Shown here: positions 8,506-17,184 of the stretch, piece by piece
How the letters are laid out: each line of letters opens with the position of its first letter
Numbering within the stretch: the first letter of the stretch is position 1
Assembly (NCBI GenBank): GCA_934343915.1
Contig: CAKRIL010000004.1
Span: 1 to 64,000, forward strand
Direction: 5' to 3'
Length of the DNA: 64,000 bases
Source of the DNA: an uncultured Lachnospiraceae bacterium
GTDB taxonomy: Bacteria; Bacillota; Clostridia; Lachnospirales; Lachnospiraceae
Notes under the pieces: model-generated
Seen by the model: only the letters and a program-made list of their open reading frames with translations
Database searches by the model: none
What the model was told of the DNA's origin: nothing
Made by a program: the position numbers and the translations under genes

Positions 8506-9690
8506 TTACTCTTTTATCATATCTTGAAAATCTCCGTAATATTGTAGTTTTCCCATCAACCTTCGCATATTTTGCTCCCTTTGTTCTTTATTCAAGCGCT
8601 TTTGCGGAATAAATTTTTTCCTTTCTTTCTCTTCATACTCATCATCTAAGTTGTCGTTATCTTTATATATCTTAAAGTGCTTTTGGCGTAAATCGTCAAA
8701 AATGGACATATCGTATACTTCCCACAATTGGTGTTCACCTTGCCAATACCTTATATCCTCACAAATTATCTGCAATCTTGCTTCTGGAATTTTTTCTATA
8801 ACGCTAGGCTGAATATACCATATTTCATTCGCAATCATCCACGATTCAATCAATTCAATAATATTCAGCATGTTTGACGTTGCTACTTTCCAAGTATCCA
8901 GTAGCACTACTCTTTTGTGTGAGGCGTTAATAACAATAATGTCTGTATCCGTCTTGTTAGGCAAAACTATTTGAAAAATATTGTCTTTCCCTGTCACAAC
9001 AGTATTCATCGTATTAAGTACAACTGGAATGACTTCTTCCACCTTACGAAATAGAATTTCTACATCTCCTATCTGAACTAGCACAGAATTGTCAATCTTT
9101 CTATCGCTATAGATACATTCCACCTGCGTTTCTAATAATGTTTTAAGTTCCCTTATTGATTTAACAAAATCCACCTTATTCTCTTCATACTCTTTGTCAA
9201 ACCGAACTGCATCATAATCAAAAGATGGAACAATTCTTTTAAAAAGCCCTCGCATAACTTCATCTGTATATTTTTGCAGTTCCCCCATTGTACTCCCATC
9301 AACAGTTAGCATATGTAACCAATAGCATACGCTTCTATAACATTGTAAAAACAAATCTTTATATGTGCAAATACCATTAATATCTATACTCTGAAATAAT
9401 TCATCGTGTTCTTTGCAAAAGCCATGAAAAACTGATGCTTGATTAATACCTACTTTTCTTAATAATAACTCTTTATTTTCTCCCTGTCTGATAGGGCAAA
9501 AACTCATGACCTCACCATTTTCTGCAATATTCTTTATATGACTGTTTTTGGATATAGAATGCGAGCCAATCGAATGCTTTTTACATCCAGTATATATACA
9601 CCTTGCGCTTTTTTTTCGATTTCTATTTTTCTTATCAAGCATTTCAAAATATTTACTTTCCTCTTGTTTATTCATACCAGAAAATTTCAT
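8506..9690 (-). CDS. Unrecognised protein with N-terminal Cys/His zinc-like cluster
   Basis: 394 aa from ATG 9690, preceded by GGAGG at 8 bases; the upstream ATG at 9723 has no such site. Residues 31-96 hold CIYTGC, KKHSIGSHSIS and VFHGFCKEHDELF. C31, C36, H39, H44, C92 and H95 could form a treble-clef or HNH-like zinc fold. The middle (150-330) is predicted mixed alpha/beta with no motif I know. The C-terminus is highly charged (EYEEKERKKF). It is transcribed with the membrane protein at 7774-8430. The protein looks intact and is flanked by decayed genes. Confidence 0.65.
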   Translation of the reverse strand: MKFSGMNKQEESKYFEMLDKKNRNRKKSARCIYTGCKKHSIGSHSISKNSHIKNIAENGEVMSFCPIRQGENKELLLRKVGINQASVFHGFCKEHDELFQSIDINGICTYKDLFLQCYRSVCYWLHMLTVDGSTMGELQKYTDEVMRGLFKRIVPSFDYDAVRFDKEYEENKVDFVKSIRELKTLLETQVECIYSDRKIDNSVLVQIGDVEILFRKVEEVIPVVLNTMNTVVTGKDNIFQIVLPNKTDTDIIVINASHKRVVLLDTWKVATSNMLNIIELIESWMIANEIWYIQPSVIEKIPEARLQIICEDIRYWQGEHQLWEVYDMSIFDDLRQKHFKIYKDNDNLDDEYEEKERKKFIPQKRLNKEQREQNMRRLMGKLQYYGDFQDMIKE

Positions 9691-9808
9691 ATCTTTTTCC
9701 TCCGTAAAGTTTTCTATGGACATATTATATCATGTCACCACTTCCTATTCATCCATTTGGGAAACGATATGCATCCTCAAAAGTTACAGCACCATTAATT
9801 TTTTTACC

Positions 9809-10018
9809 TCATCCGTACGCTTTACCTGTAACTTTCATATACGCCATTAGTCTTTTATATTGCTCATCTCCAAGGCTGTGAATCTGCTTTAAAATCTTAA
9901 TATCCGACCTGGTTACTTCATAATTCGCATCTTCATCTTTATACTCCGGATCAATTCCTTTTCCTGTCAAAAGCTGTTCGGGAGTAATCTCCAATGCATG
10001 TCTCTTTGCTAAACCCAT
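9809..10018 (-). pseudogene. C-terminal remnant of an XRE-type regulator
   Basis: 69 codons. ITPEQLLTGKGIDPEYKDE and LKQIHSLGDEQYKRLMAYM resemble the C-terminal tail of helix-turn-helix repressors, which would normally follow a 60-residue HTH. No HTH is present. Its 5' part overlaps the CPBP remnant in another frame, and no ribosome binding site precedes its ATG. The junction looks like a deletion that joined two unrelated genes. Confidence 0.5.
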
Positions 10019-10223
10019 AATCTGTCAACTTGTCTTTATTAACAATCATAACTATGGCCGGAATCAATGCAATTAACCAGTAAGTCAGAATCATACATAC
10101 CATTCTTATTACTATCGGTAATGACATCAATACGAACCGGTTAAATGACACAACACCATACAATCCAGCCACAGCTCCAACAAAACCTATTATCAAAGAA
10201 ATAATTTCTTTTTTCTTGCTCAT
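9951..10223 (-). pseudogene. N-terminal remnant of a CPBP-like membrane protein
   Basis: 90 codons with two hydrophobic segments (ISLIIGFVGAVAGLYGVV; a second around residues 33-62) and the phrase KLTDYGFSKE. The phrase is typical of the entry to the CPBP intramembrane protease core. The conserved EExxxR and catalytic helices are missing. After GFSKE the frame runs into what looks like regulator sequence read out of frame, then stops. Confidence 0.45.
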
Positions 10224-10431
10224 CCTTCTTATGGCCTTTCTTAATTCATTCGATTTTTTCTAAAGAAACATATATTATTCGCGCACGTCCGGAGGCCTAT
10301 ACTATTCCGGCGCACAACTTATGTTTCCGCAAATTTTTGCACCCCTCTTAAAATTTCTAATTCTATATACATTTTTCCCTGCTAAAACACAGGTACATAA
10401 TCTTCAAAAAAGCCCGCTAAGTCGCATAAAA

Positions 10432-11874
10432 TCAAGGTTTCTTCGACAGCAAACACACCGTCTCAACATGCACCCCCTGCGGGAACATATCACATCCGAC
10501 ACACTTTTTAATCTCGTAGCCATTTCCGCACAGGTACTTTAAGTCCCTAGCGAGCGTCGCGCTGTCGCACGACACATACACTATTCTCTGAGGCTCCATC
10601 TGTACCATGGTTGCAAGAAGTGTTTCCTCGCAACCCTTGCGAGGCGGGTCGACAACAATGACATCCGCCGTCAGCTTCTGTCCGAGGCGTGCGCTCTCCT
10701 TCGCATAGAAGTCCGGAAGGACTTCCTCCGCCTTGCCGACGAAGAACTCTGCGTTGTCGATATTGTTAAGACGCGCATTCTCCTTCGCATCATCGATAGC
10801 CTGTGGTACGATTTCGACTCCATATACCTTTTTTGCCTGTTTTGCGAGGAACAGGGATATTGTACCTATTCCACAGTAGAGATCCCACACAACCTCATTT
10901 CCGGTAAGACCGGCATAATCAAGTGCAGTCTGATAGAGCTTTCTCGTCTGAACAGGATTAACCTGATAGAAGGAAAGCGGAGATATGCGGTACTTTACGT
11001 CGCCAATGTAATCCTCGATGTATGAGTTACCCCACAATGTCACACACTTGTCACCGAGAATCACGTTGGTATTCTTAGTGTTTATATTGAGCATTATGCT
11101 CTTAATATGCCATGCGCCTGTCTTTTCTGATTTTACTTCCTTCATAAGCTCAGAGTTGGCTGTAATACCTGAAAAATCAAGCTTAAGAAGCCTATCAACA
11201 AGCTTATCCGCATGAGGAAGCTTGTTCTGATTGATTACGGGACATACCATAATCTCGCCCGTGGTGTAACCACAGCGGATGAGAATGTGGCGGATTACGC
11301 CCGTTCCCTTCTCCTCATTGTAAGCACTTATATTATTCTCACGCATGAACCCGTGGATAGCATTTACGATAAGTTCATTGACAGGTGCTCCGATATAGCA
11401 GGTCGAGGTCTCTATGATTGAATGGGTGCGCCCCGCATAGAAACCGATACGAATGTTTCCGTCCTTGTCTTCACCCACAGGGAACTGCGCCTTATTGCGA
11501 TAAAAGTACGGCTCATCCATACCGATAACAGGCTCAACCTCTATGTCCGTTATACCGCCTATTCTCTTTATATTGTTCTCAATTATACCTCTCTTGAACT
11601 TGAGCTGTTCCGCATAATCAAGCTCCTGAAGATTGCAGCCGCCACACTGTCTTGCGATAGGACAGCGTGCAGCAGTGCGTGAAGGTGATGGCGTAATTAT
11701 TTCCATGAGCCTTGCATAGCCGTAGGTCTTTTTTGTCTTAATAACCTTTACCCTGACCTCATCACCTATTACCGTGTCCTTAACAAAAAGGGCGTAGCCA
11801 TCAACCTTGCCTACGCCCTCTCCATCATGGGACATATCTTCTATTCTAACGATATATTCCTGATTTTTTTCCAT
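10432..11874 (-). CDS. rlmD: 23S rRNA (uracil-C5)-methyltransferase
   Basis: 480 aa, the usual length. The enzyme uses SAM to methylate a uracil in 23S rRNA. An N-terminal TRAM domain (residues 5-60) is followed by cysteines for an iron-sulphur cluster (CPIARQCGGC). The SAM site is VWDLYCGIGTISLFLA. The catalytic region contains VVDPPRKGC and the nucleophile motif VYVSCDSATLARDL. GAGGGA precedes the ATG. Some Firmicutes carry two paralogues (RlmD and RlmCD types), so the exact uracil modified is not certain. It marks the right border of the accessory island. Confidence 0.9.
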   Translation of the reverse strand: MEKNQEYIVRIEDMSHDGEGVGKVDGYALFVKDTVIGDEVRVKVIKTKKTYGYARLMEIITPSPSRTAARCPIARQCGGCNLQELDYAEQLKFKRGIIENNIKRIGGITDIEVEPVIGMDEPYFYRNKAQFPVGEDKDGNIRIGFYAGRTHSIIETSTCYIGAPVNELIVNAIHGFMRENNISAYNEEKGTGVIRHILIRCGYTTGEIMVCPVINQNKLPHADKLVDRLLKLDFSGITANSELMKEVKSEKTGAWHIKSIMLNINTKNTNVILGDKCVTLWGNSYIEDYIGDVKYRISPLSFYQVNPVQTRKLYQTALDYAGLTGNEVVWDLYCGIGTISLFLAKQAKKVYGVEIVPQAIDDAKENARLNNIDNAEFFVGKAEEVLPDFYAKESARLGQKLTADVIVVDPPRKGCEETLLATMVQMEPQRIVYVSCDSATLARDLKYLCGNGYEIKKCVGCDMFPQGVHVETVCLLSKKP

Positions 11875-11997
11875 GATTTATCCCTCTGATTGTCAATGAT
11901 ATTCGCGCTCCGCTGCCTGCTCATATAAAATCGCTGCTTCGCATCTCTTTTATTTTATAAACTGCCTGAAAGCCCTGCTTCCGGACACATTTTAAAA

Positions 11998-12945
11998 CTA
12001 TACCAATGTCTTTCTTACATTGGTATCAAGCATCTTCTGGAAGCCTAACCACTCTCCGGTCTGTGCCTGAGGAGTTGAAAGAAGCTCCTTGAGTGTCTCC
12101 ATCTTGGCATCCATATTGTCTGCAAAGTTAAGGGCAAATGCCTCCATGATTGCAGGCTTCTTCGGTGAGCCGTACTCGAACTCTCCGTGATGTGATACTA
12201 TAAGATGCTTGACCTCAGCCTCAAGCTTCGCAGGAAATCCTTCTATTGCCCTTGCACGCTCTCCAATCATCTCCACGCCGATAATAATATGTCCTAAAAG
12301 CTGTCCGTCGTCAGTATAATCATTCGTCGGAAAATCAGACAGCTCTCTTAACTTACCTATATCATGAAGCATTGCTCCGGTGAGAAGCAGGTCACGGTTA
12401 AGCATCGGATATCTGTCTGCAAAGCAGTCGCACAGCGTTGTAACGCCCAAGGTATGCTCCAAGAGACCGCCAACAAAGCCATGATGTACTGACTTCGCCG
12501 CTGAATGGAACTTAAAAGCCTTTATAATATCCGCATCCTCGACAAAGAAGCTGTCAAGAAGCTGTCTAAGATACGGATTGCCAACCTTATTCTTGAGTGT
12601 CATAAGCTCTGCATACATCTCTTCAATGTCACGTCCGCTGACCGGGAGGAAATCCTTCATATCGAATTCGCCCTCTCCGCACTTTCTGACACGCTTAATG
12701 CTCATCTGCATTGCACCGTTGAACACAGTGATTTCGCCCTGAACCTCTATAAAATCAAGTGCCTCGAATTCTTCAATTCCCATTGAGTTAGGCTCCCATA
12801 TCTTAGCGTCAAGGGTTCCCGTCTTATCCTGTAAAAGAACATTCTCATACGGCTTACCGTTCTTGGTTGTCGCCGCATTTTTCTGCTTGCACATGTATAT
12901 GCTTGTTACTCTCTCGCCTTCGTGAAGGCTGTCAATATATCTCAT
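11998..12945 (-). CDS. yhaM: 3'-5' exoribonuclease YhaM-type
   Basis: 315 aa. An N-terminal OB-fold nucleic-acid domain (VLLQDKTGTLDAKIWE) precedes an HD phosphohydrolase domain. HHGFVGGLLEHTL, LLLTGAMLHDIGKL and IVSHHGEFEYGSP supply the metal-binding His/Asp residues. Bacillus YhaM degrades RNA and single-stranded DNA from the 3' end. The start codon overlaps the stop of the upstream HtrA-like gene by one base (TAATG), so the two are translationally coupled. Confidence 0.9.
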   Translation of the reverse strand: MRYIDSLHEGERVTSIYMCKQKNAATTKNGKPYENVLLQDKTGTLDAKIWEPNSMGIEEFEALDFIEVQGEITVFNGAMQMSIKRVRKCGEGEFDMKDFLPVSGRDIEEMYAELMTLKNKVGNPYLRQLLDSFFVEDADIIKAFKFHSAAKSVHHGFVGGLLEHTLGVTTLCDCFADRYPMLNRDLLLTGAMLHDIGKLRELSDFPTNDYTDDGQLLGHIIIGVEMIGERARAIEGFPAKLEAEVKHLIVSHHGEFEYGSPKKPAIMEAFALNFADNMDAKMETLKELLSTPQAQTGEWLGFQKMLDTNVRKTLV

Positions 12946-14399
12946 TACTGCTCTACTCCTAATTCTAATGTAATCTCTATATTGCGGTATCCGTCCTTGC
13001 CCGGTCTGCTTATGAACATCGTAACGCTGTCCCCCGGTTCCATGGTGAACAGCACATTCTGAAATGTTCTTGTGGTAGATATGTTCTCCGTCCCTATTGC
13101 CGTTATTATATCACCGCTCTGTATTCCGGCATAGAAGGCAGGTGAATCAGCCTCCACACTGCTGACATATATACCCTCAGGCATGCCATAAGCTTCCTTC
13201 ATCGCCGAGGTTACGGTCTGCGGCTTGATACCCACATACGGTGTTACTTTACCATTAATCAGCCTTTCAATCAAGCGTTTTAATTCAGAAATACCGTAGG
13301 TATTGATTATTTCACCCGATATTTCCCCGCTCCCATAAGGAATAAGCGCGATTACCTCTCCCTTGGTATTGATAAGCACACCCGTGTCACTCTCACTTGA
13401 GATCATATCGGTTCCTATTATCCTGTAGCTGCTGTCCGTATCCGTAACGGTATTCTTGGTCGACGTTGCAGCCGTATATACAGCCATATCTCCCTGTCCG
13501 AAGATATTGCCTATCGCAATCAACGGGTCGCCCTGTTTAACGACATATGAGTTGCCAAGCACCGCCGCCTTAACATTGCTTGGAATTTTACCTTCGAACA
13601 CACTCTTATCCGCTGCAATAACGGCAATATTGGTTGTCGCATCCCCCGTGACATATATGGCAGAAGCTATCCTTCCGTCATTAAAAATGACAGACAGTAT
13701 CTTTCCGTCAACGAACTGCTTCACAGTCACAATATAGAAGAACGCATCATCCTCCGCCGCAATAAATCCCCTTATTCCGGCATCGGAAATATAATCCCAG
13801 GTCACACCATCCTGCGAGGTCTCTATTGATACTATTGACTTATTCGCCTCCTCAATGACATCTTTCATGCTGCCATAGAGCGAATCATATTCGTCAATTC
13901 CCGGCGCATAATTGTCAAGTGCCAGCTTAATCTGCTCATCAACGACCGATACAAGCTGTTCCCTGCTCAATTCAGAGTCCGTCTGTCCGTTCTCCTCGCC
14001 GCTCTCATCATCAGCAGAATTACTTTCGTTCTCCTCACTGCCGACGCTTTCATTCTCTGCATTCTCCGTGCTTTCCGGCTCCTGTGTATCCTCCTCCGGC
14101 TCTGTCGTTTCATCCTCCGTCCATATATCCGTCTGGGAATCTGTCGGAATCACAGCTCCCTGCCTGGTTGTGGTCTCCTCCTCTCCGATGAACTTCTTAG
14201 CCGTCGGATATACCACTGACATGACAAGTCCTGCCACCACTCCAAATATCACTGCTGAACCAATAACCTTTGCTATATGCTTCACTACTCTTTTAATCCT
14301 GTTGCCGGGCTTCTTTACTATCTTTTCAGTATACAGACTGTATTCCTTCTCATCCTGCTTGTTCTGTTCCTGCCCCGGCATGTTACGATTATTATCCAT
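12945..14399 (-). CDS. Membrane-anchored HtrA-like protein lacking the catalytic triad
   Basis: 484 aa. A cytosolic basic N-terminus is followed by one membrane helix (about 45-65), an acidic Glu/Ser/Thr linker (about 73-146), a trypsin-fold domain (about 170-380) and a PDZ domain (about 385-480). In the S1C fold the His of VTNxHVV falls at Gln228 (IVTVKQFVDG). The Asp falls at Asn257 (TTNIAVI). The Ser of GNSGG falls at a Thr in SDTGVLIN. All three catalytic positions are therefore changed, and proteolysis is unlikely. The PDZ carboxylate loop and fold glycines are kept. It probably serves as an envelope scaffold or sensor. It is coupled to yhaM. Confidence 0.8.
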   Translation of the reverse strand: MDNNRNMPGQEQNKQDEKEYSLYTEKIVKKPGNRIKRVVKHIAKVIGSAVIFGVVAGLVMSVVYPTAKKFIGEEETTTRQGAVIPTDSQTDIWTEDETTEPEEDTQEPESTENAENESVGSEENESNSADDESGEENGQTDSELSREQLVSVVDEQIKLALDNYAPGIDEYDSLYGSMKDVIEEANKSIVSIETSQDGVTWDYISDAGIRGFIAAEDDAFFYIVTVKQFVDGKILSVIFNDGRIASAIYVTGDATTNIAVIAADKSVFEGKIPSNVKAAVLGNSYVVKQGDPLIAIGNIFGQGDMAVYTAATSTKNTVTDTDSSYRIIGTDMISSESDTGVLINTKGEVIALIPYGSGEISGEIINTYGISELKRLIERLINGKVTPYVGIKPQTVTSAMKEAYGMPEGIYVSSVEADSPAFYAGIQSGDIITAIGTENISTTRTFQNVLFTMEPGDSVTMFISRPGKDGYRNIEITLELGVEQ

Positions 14400-14454
14400 T
14401 GCGAATCTCAGCCTCCGGATTATCCTTTTTATAATTTGCTAATTATAAGATATC

Positions 14455-14643
14455 AGGGTCAAAAGGTCAAAAAGCCGTTCGTGCTTGCACGATTAAGCTT
14501 TTGAACTTGGGACCCGCTAAACATGAGGAAGCAGCGATTTACGCAGTAAATCAGCGAATTCCGAATGTTTTAGAATTGCGAGAGCTGCTTTGCAGCAGAG
14601 CAATTCGTGATATCAAATGAGGGGCAAAATACCTTTTGACCCT
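14455..14643. repeat. 189-bp element with 13-bp terminal inverted repeats
   Basis: AGGGTCAAAAGGT (14455-14467) is matched exactly in reverse by ACCTTTTGACCCT (14631-14643). Inside are further small hairpins, for example GCTGC-TTT-GCAGC near 14584-14596. There is no coding potential. It fills the gap between the HtrA-like gene and the tad locus. The structure suggests a MITE or a REP-like palindromic unit. No second copy was seen in this window. Confidence 0.6.
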
Positions 14644-14674
14644 CATTTCAATATAAATCATAAATATGAATTTT

Positions 14675-15250
14675 TTATGACATAGCTGTAAAAGATATTT
14701 TCCACTGTATGCAGGTTATTATGAAAGCTGCCGCAATGGAAGGAACCATAGGTGCAGTCCTTATCAGTTTTATTTTCCTGTCCTTCCCGATGCGTGGTAT
14801 ATTCAATGCTATATTGACACAGAACATTATCACACAGAACACTATTCCCGACAGCCATATTATGTTGATTGTATATCCTACTGCCATCTGCCCTCTCACG
14901 ACAGCAGACATAATAAGCATTATGAACACCTCTGCATCCCCCTGCGCATACATATGAAATACCTCAGACAACAGCATCACGATTATCATACAGCCTATAA
15001 GGTATATACAATCTTTCACTGCTGCCCCCGAGAGTATATATATTATACTGTCCACCGCAATGCACAGGCGCGTGGGCATACAATATATCTGTCCCGACCT
15101 TGCATCCGTATAGCTGTGAAATACAAGCAGAATCCATATCGGTACATACCTTATCCCGCACAAAAAGCTTCCTGCCACGGCAGCCGCAAGGCATACACAT
15201 GCATATGCCGGCTCCGGAAAACAGCCTCTACTCACTCTCGCCCCTGTCAT
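14675..15250 (-). CDS. Type IV prepilin peptidase, A24 family (TadV/CpaA-like)
   Basis: About 191 aa from ATG 15250, which follows GGGAG; a GTG at 15235 is an alternative. It is a polytopic membrane protein with the two A24 aspartates in HSYTDARSGQIY and YAQGDAEVF (the GxGD-type motif). It would cleave the Gly|Glu leader of the Flp pilin at 16947-17153. It is the last gene of the tad operon and overlaps the CpaB-like gene by about 23 bases. It is shorter than bifunctional PilD, as expected for TadV. Confidence 0.8.
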   Translation of the reverse strand: MTGARVSRGCFPEPAYACVCLAAAVAGSFLCGIRYVPIWILLVFHSYTDARSGQIYCMPTRLCIAVDSIIYILSGAAVKDCIYLIGCMIIVMLLSEVFHMYAQGDAEVFIMLIMSAVVRGQMAVGYTINIIWLSGIVFCVIMFCVNIALNIPRIGKDRKIKLIRTAPMVPSIAAAFIITCIQWKISFTAMS

Positions 15251-15917
15251 ACATACATCTCCCGACCCTGAGTGTTCCTTTTTCAAGCGCAATGTTAAAT
15301 TCCTCCTCCTTTGAAGCAGGAATAACGATATTGACCACCATTGCGGCTCCCGCATCCTGCGATGTCTGCTTTAGCTGTACTCCTGATGACGTGAACACCC
15401 TTGTCACATACGCATAATCACATATCTTGTCCGCCTTCACGGTATTCTCACCATTCTCGTTCTCCCTGCTTACCGACCATATGTTGATTCTGTCCCCCTC
15501 ACGGATTATCCCGCCGACCATCTGAGACAGACTTCCACCGTCAAGCGCAACCTCAACCGGATTTTCGATTTTTTCCGTGCGGATATCCGACTCTGACAAG
15601 CCCGACAGTGTGACTATCTGATTTTTCTCATAGCCGTATTTTACGATTTTCCCCACCAGCTGTCCTACATCCGTGACGCTCCCCTGTGGCAGCCAGTCAG
15701 CCTGTCTCTCTGCAAGCTCAAAATATTCGTCGATATTCTCAAGCGTCAATATGGTGTTCTTTTCAACCGTCATCTTTGCAGCGTATACATACTCATAATC
15801 CGCCGATTTAAGCACCGTTCTCTCGACGAACAGCATGACCGCATACAGCACAAGCGTCATTATGAGACTGTACACTATCACCCTCGGATTTCCCTTTTTT
15901 ATAATACGTCTTCTCAA
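15228..15917 (-). CDS. Flp pilus assembly protein CpaB/RcpC-like (SAF domain)
   Basis: 229 aa. A basic N-terminus and one membrane helix (about 12-33) precede a SAF/beta-clip domain (MTVEKNTILTLENID) and an RcpC-like domain (GGIIREGDRINIWSV). In Gram-negative bacteria CpaB works with the outer-membrane secretin. There is no secretin here, so the Gram-positive version probably acts in the wall zone. The TTG start follows AGGAGG and directly abuts the stop codon of the TadE-like gene (GGTTAATTG). Confidence 0.8.
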   Translation of the reverse strand: MRRRIIKKGNPRVIVYSLIMTLVLYAVMLFVERTVLKSADYEYVYAAKMTVEKNTILTLENIDEYFELAERQADWLPQGSVTDVGQLVGKIVKYGYEKNQIVTLSGLSESDIRTEKIENPVEVALDGGSLSQMVGGIIREGDRINIWSVSRENENGENTVKADKICDYAYVTRVFTSSGVQLKQTSQDAGAAMVVNIVIPASKEEEFNIALEKGTLRVGRCMYDRGESE

Positions 15918-16562
15918 TTAACCGCCTCCTTCTGCGTCTGTCACGGCAACCAGCCGTTTCAGACTGTACTCTCCTATTCCCTCAATATTGAATCTTATCT
16001 CGGCATAGACGGATGTCTCCTCAATATTCACAATTCCGCCGTTGGCATGCACACTTACGCTCCTGTCATCAGCATGTCTTATTGTGTAGGGCTGTCCGTC
16101 CGCAATTCCGCACTCAGTTATATGACAGCCGTTCTCATCAACTATGTAGTTGTATATGACATAGCTTACAATCTGCACCGTGCCGCTCATACCAGCATCG
16201 GCTTTGACCTGCATGTTATCATCAAGCGCCATGTTACATTTCAGGCAGTCAACGAATGTAAGATATGCCTTAAGGAATGCCCCGTCCCGTACATCAGGCT
16301 CTTTTTCGTCAGCTATTATGAGATTTCCCGTCATGGCATATTCCTCAAGATTCACTGCTGCCGATGCCAAAAGTGAGTACGTGATATCGCTGTCAATCTG
16401 TTCATATTGGTATTCCAGCATATCCCTTCTGAAGGTATACACAACAAAAAAGCACATAAAGACAACAACCATCATAGCCATTGGCATCAATCCTGCCGAC
16501 GCACTCTCAGCCGCTCTTATTTTTCGCCGTAGATTTACGATAGATTTTGAAATTATTTCCAC
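15918..16562 (-). CDS. TadE/G-like pseudopilin
   Basis: About 214 aa. A basic start (NLRRKIRAAESASAG) is followed by one hydrophobic helix (about 25-47) and a beta-rich extracellular part with two closely placed cysteines (DCLKC). This is the shape of TadE-type minor pilins. The start is unclear: the open frame reaches GTG 16604, and GTG 16562 directly abuts the GGGAGG. It overlaps the end of the previous pseudopilin gene, consistent with coupling. Confidence 0.65.
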   Translation of the reverse strand: MEIISKSIVNLRRKIRAAESASAGLMPMAMMVVVFMCFFVVYTFRRDMLEYQYEQIDSDITYSLLASAAVNLEEYAMTGNLIIADEKEPDVRDGAFLKAYLTFVDCLKCNMALDDNMQVKADAGMSGTVQIVSYVIYNYIVDENGCHITECGIADGQPYTIRHADDRSVSVHANGGIVNIEETSVYAEIRFNIEGIGEYSLKRLVAVTDAEGGG

Positions 16563-16929
16563 CCTCCCTGATAAATGAAAAATGCTGTGTAATTCCACCA
16601 ACACCGTTCACTCTTATGGTTCCGGTCACGGACAGAACAACCTCCTGCCCGTAACCTGCTGCCGACAGTGTGGTACCGCTGTAGGATATGTTCTCAACAC
16701 CGATTGACGTAAGCTCGCCCGTAAGTGCAGCCTGTCTCTCGGGTGTAAGATACCCCTCTGTCTCCATATGCAGCATATACCTTCTCTCAATAGCTGATTT
16801 TTTTATCGCAAGATTCATTCTCGCATACACGTCGAGTCCCAAATACATAGTTATGAACAAAAACAACATGCCGAGCATGCATGTAAGCATGTTGCCCACA
16901 GCCTTTTTTCGCACGCCCATACACTTCAT
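16507..16929 (-). CDS. Pseudopilin-like membrane protein of the tad operon
   Basis: 140 aa from ATG 16929, seven bases after GGGGAAGG; an ATG 21 codons upstream lies inside the previous gene and has no site. A basic leader, KCMGVRKKAVGN, is followed by one membrane helix and an external domain of about 95 residues rich in Thr/Gly/Val (EVVLSVTGTIRVNG). By position and shape it is a second TadE/F-like minor pilin, but no diagnostic motif is present. Confidence 0.6.
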   Translation of the reverse strand: MKCMGVRKKAVGNMLTCMLGMLFLFITMYLGLDVYARMNLAIKKSAIERRYMLHMETEGYLTPERQAALTGELTSIGVENISYSGTTLSAAGYGQEVVLSVTGTIRVNGVGGITQHFSFIREGGNNFKIYRKSTAKNKSG

Positions 16930-16946
16930 ACCTTCCCCATTTTCTT

Positions 16947-17153
16947 CTATGAAGTGAACATCTGGGATGCCGTGCTTGTCATGGTCGTCCACATATCCTG
17001 GATGAATTTGATTCCGCCCGACTTGAACAATGCCGCCATAGCCACAACGACAATCATCACAAGTACTTCGCCGATAACGGCACTTGCCTGTTTCTTCTTT
17101 AACACCATTCCCTTAAGAAAACCTGCTGCACTATTAAAAATAAAATTGTCCAT
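16947..17153 (-). CDS. Flp-type major pilin
   Basis: 68 aa with GGAGG six bases before the ATG. The leader KGMVLKKKQASAVIG is followed by EVLVMIVVVAMAALFK: a Gly|Glu prepilin cleavage site directly before a hydrophobic helix, as in type IVb pilins. The mature protein would be about 40 residues. It lies between tadC and the minor pilins. The A24 peptidase at the operon end is the expected processing enzyme. Confidence 0.8.
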   Translation of the reverse strand: MDNFIFNSAAGFLKGMVLKKKQASAVIGEVLVMIVVVAMAALFKSGGIKFIQDMWTTMTSTASQMFTS

Positions 17154-17184
17154 ATTTTACCTCCATGATTTATTTAATTTCGAT

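Noticed and set aside
13912..14442. Long plus-strand frame rich in Ser/Val/Leu
   Set aside because: It is the antisense of the acidic linker of the HtrA-like gene. Composition mirrors that gene, and it has no ribosome site.
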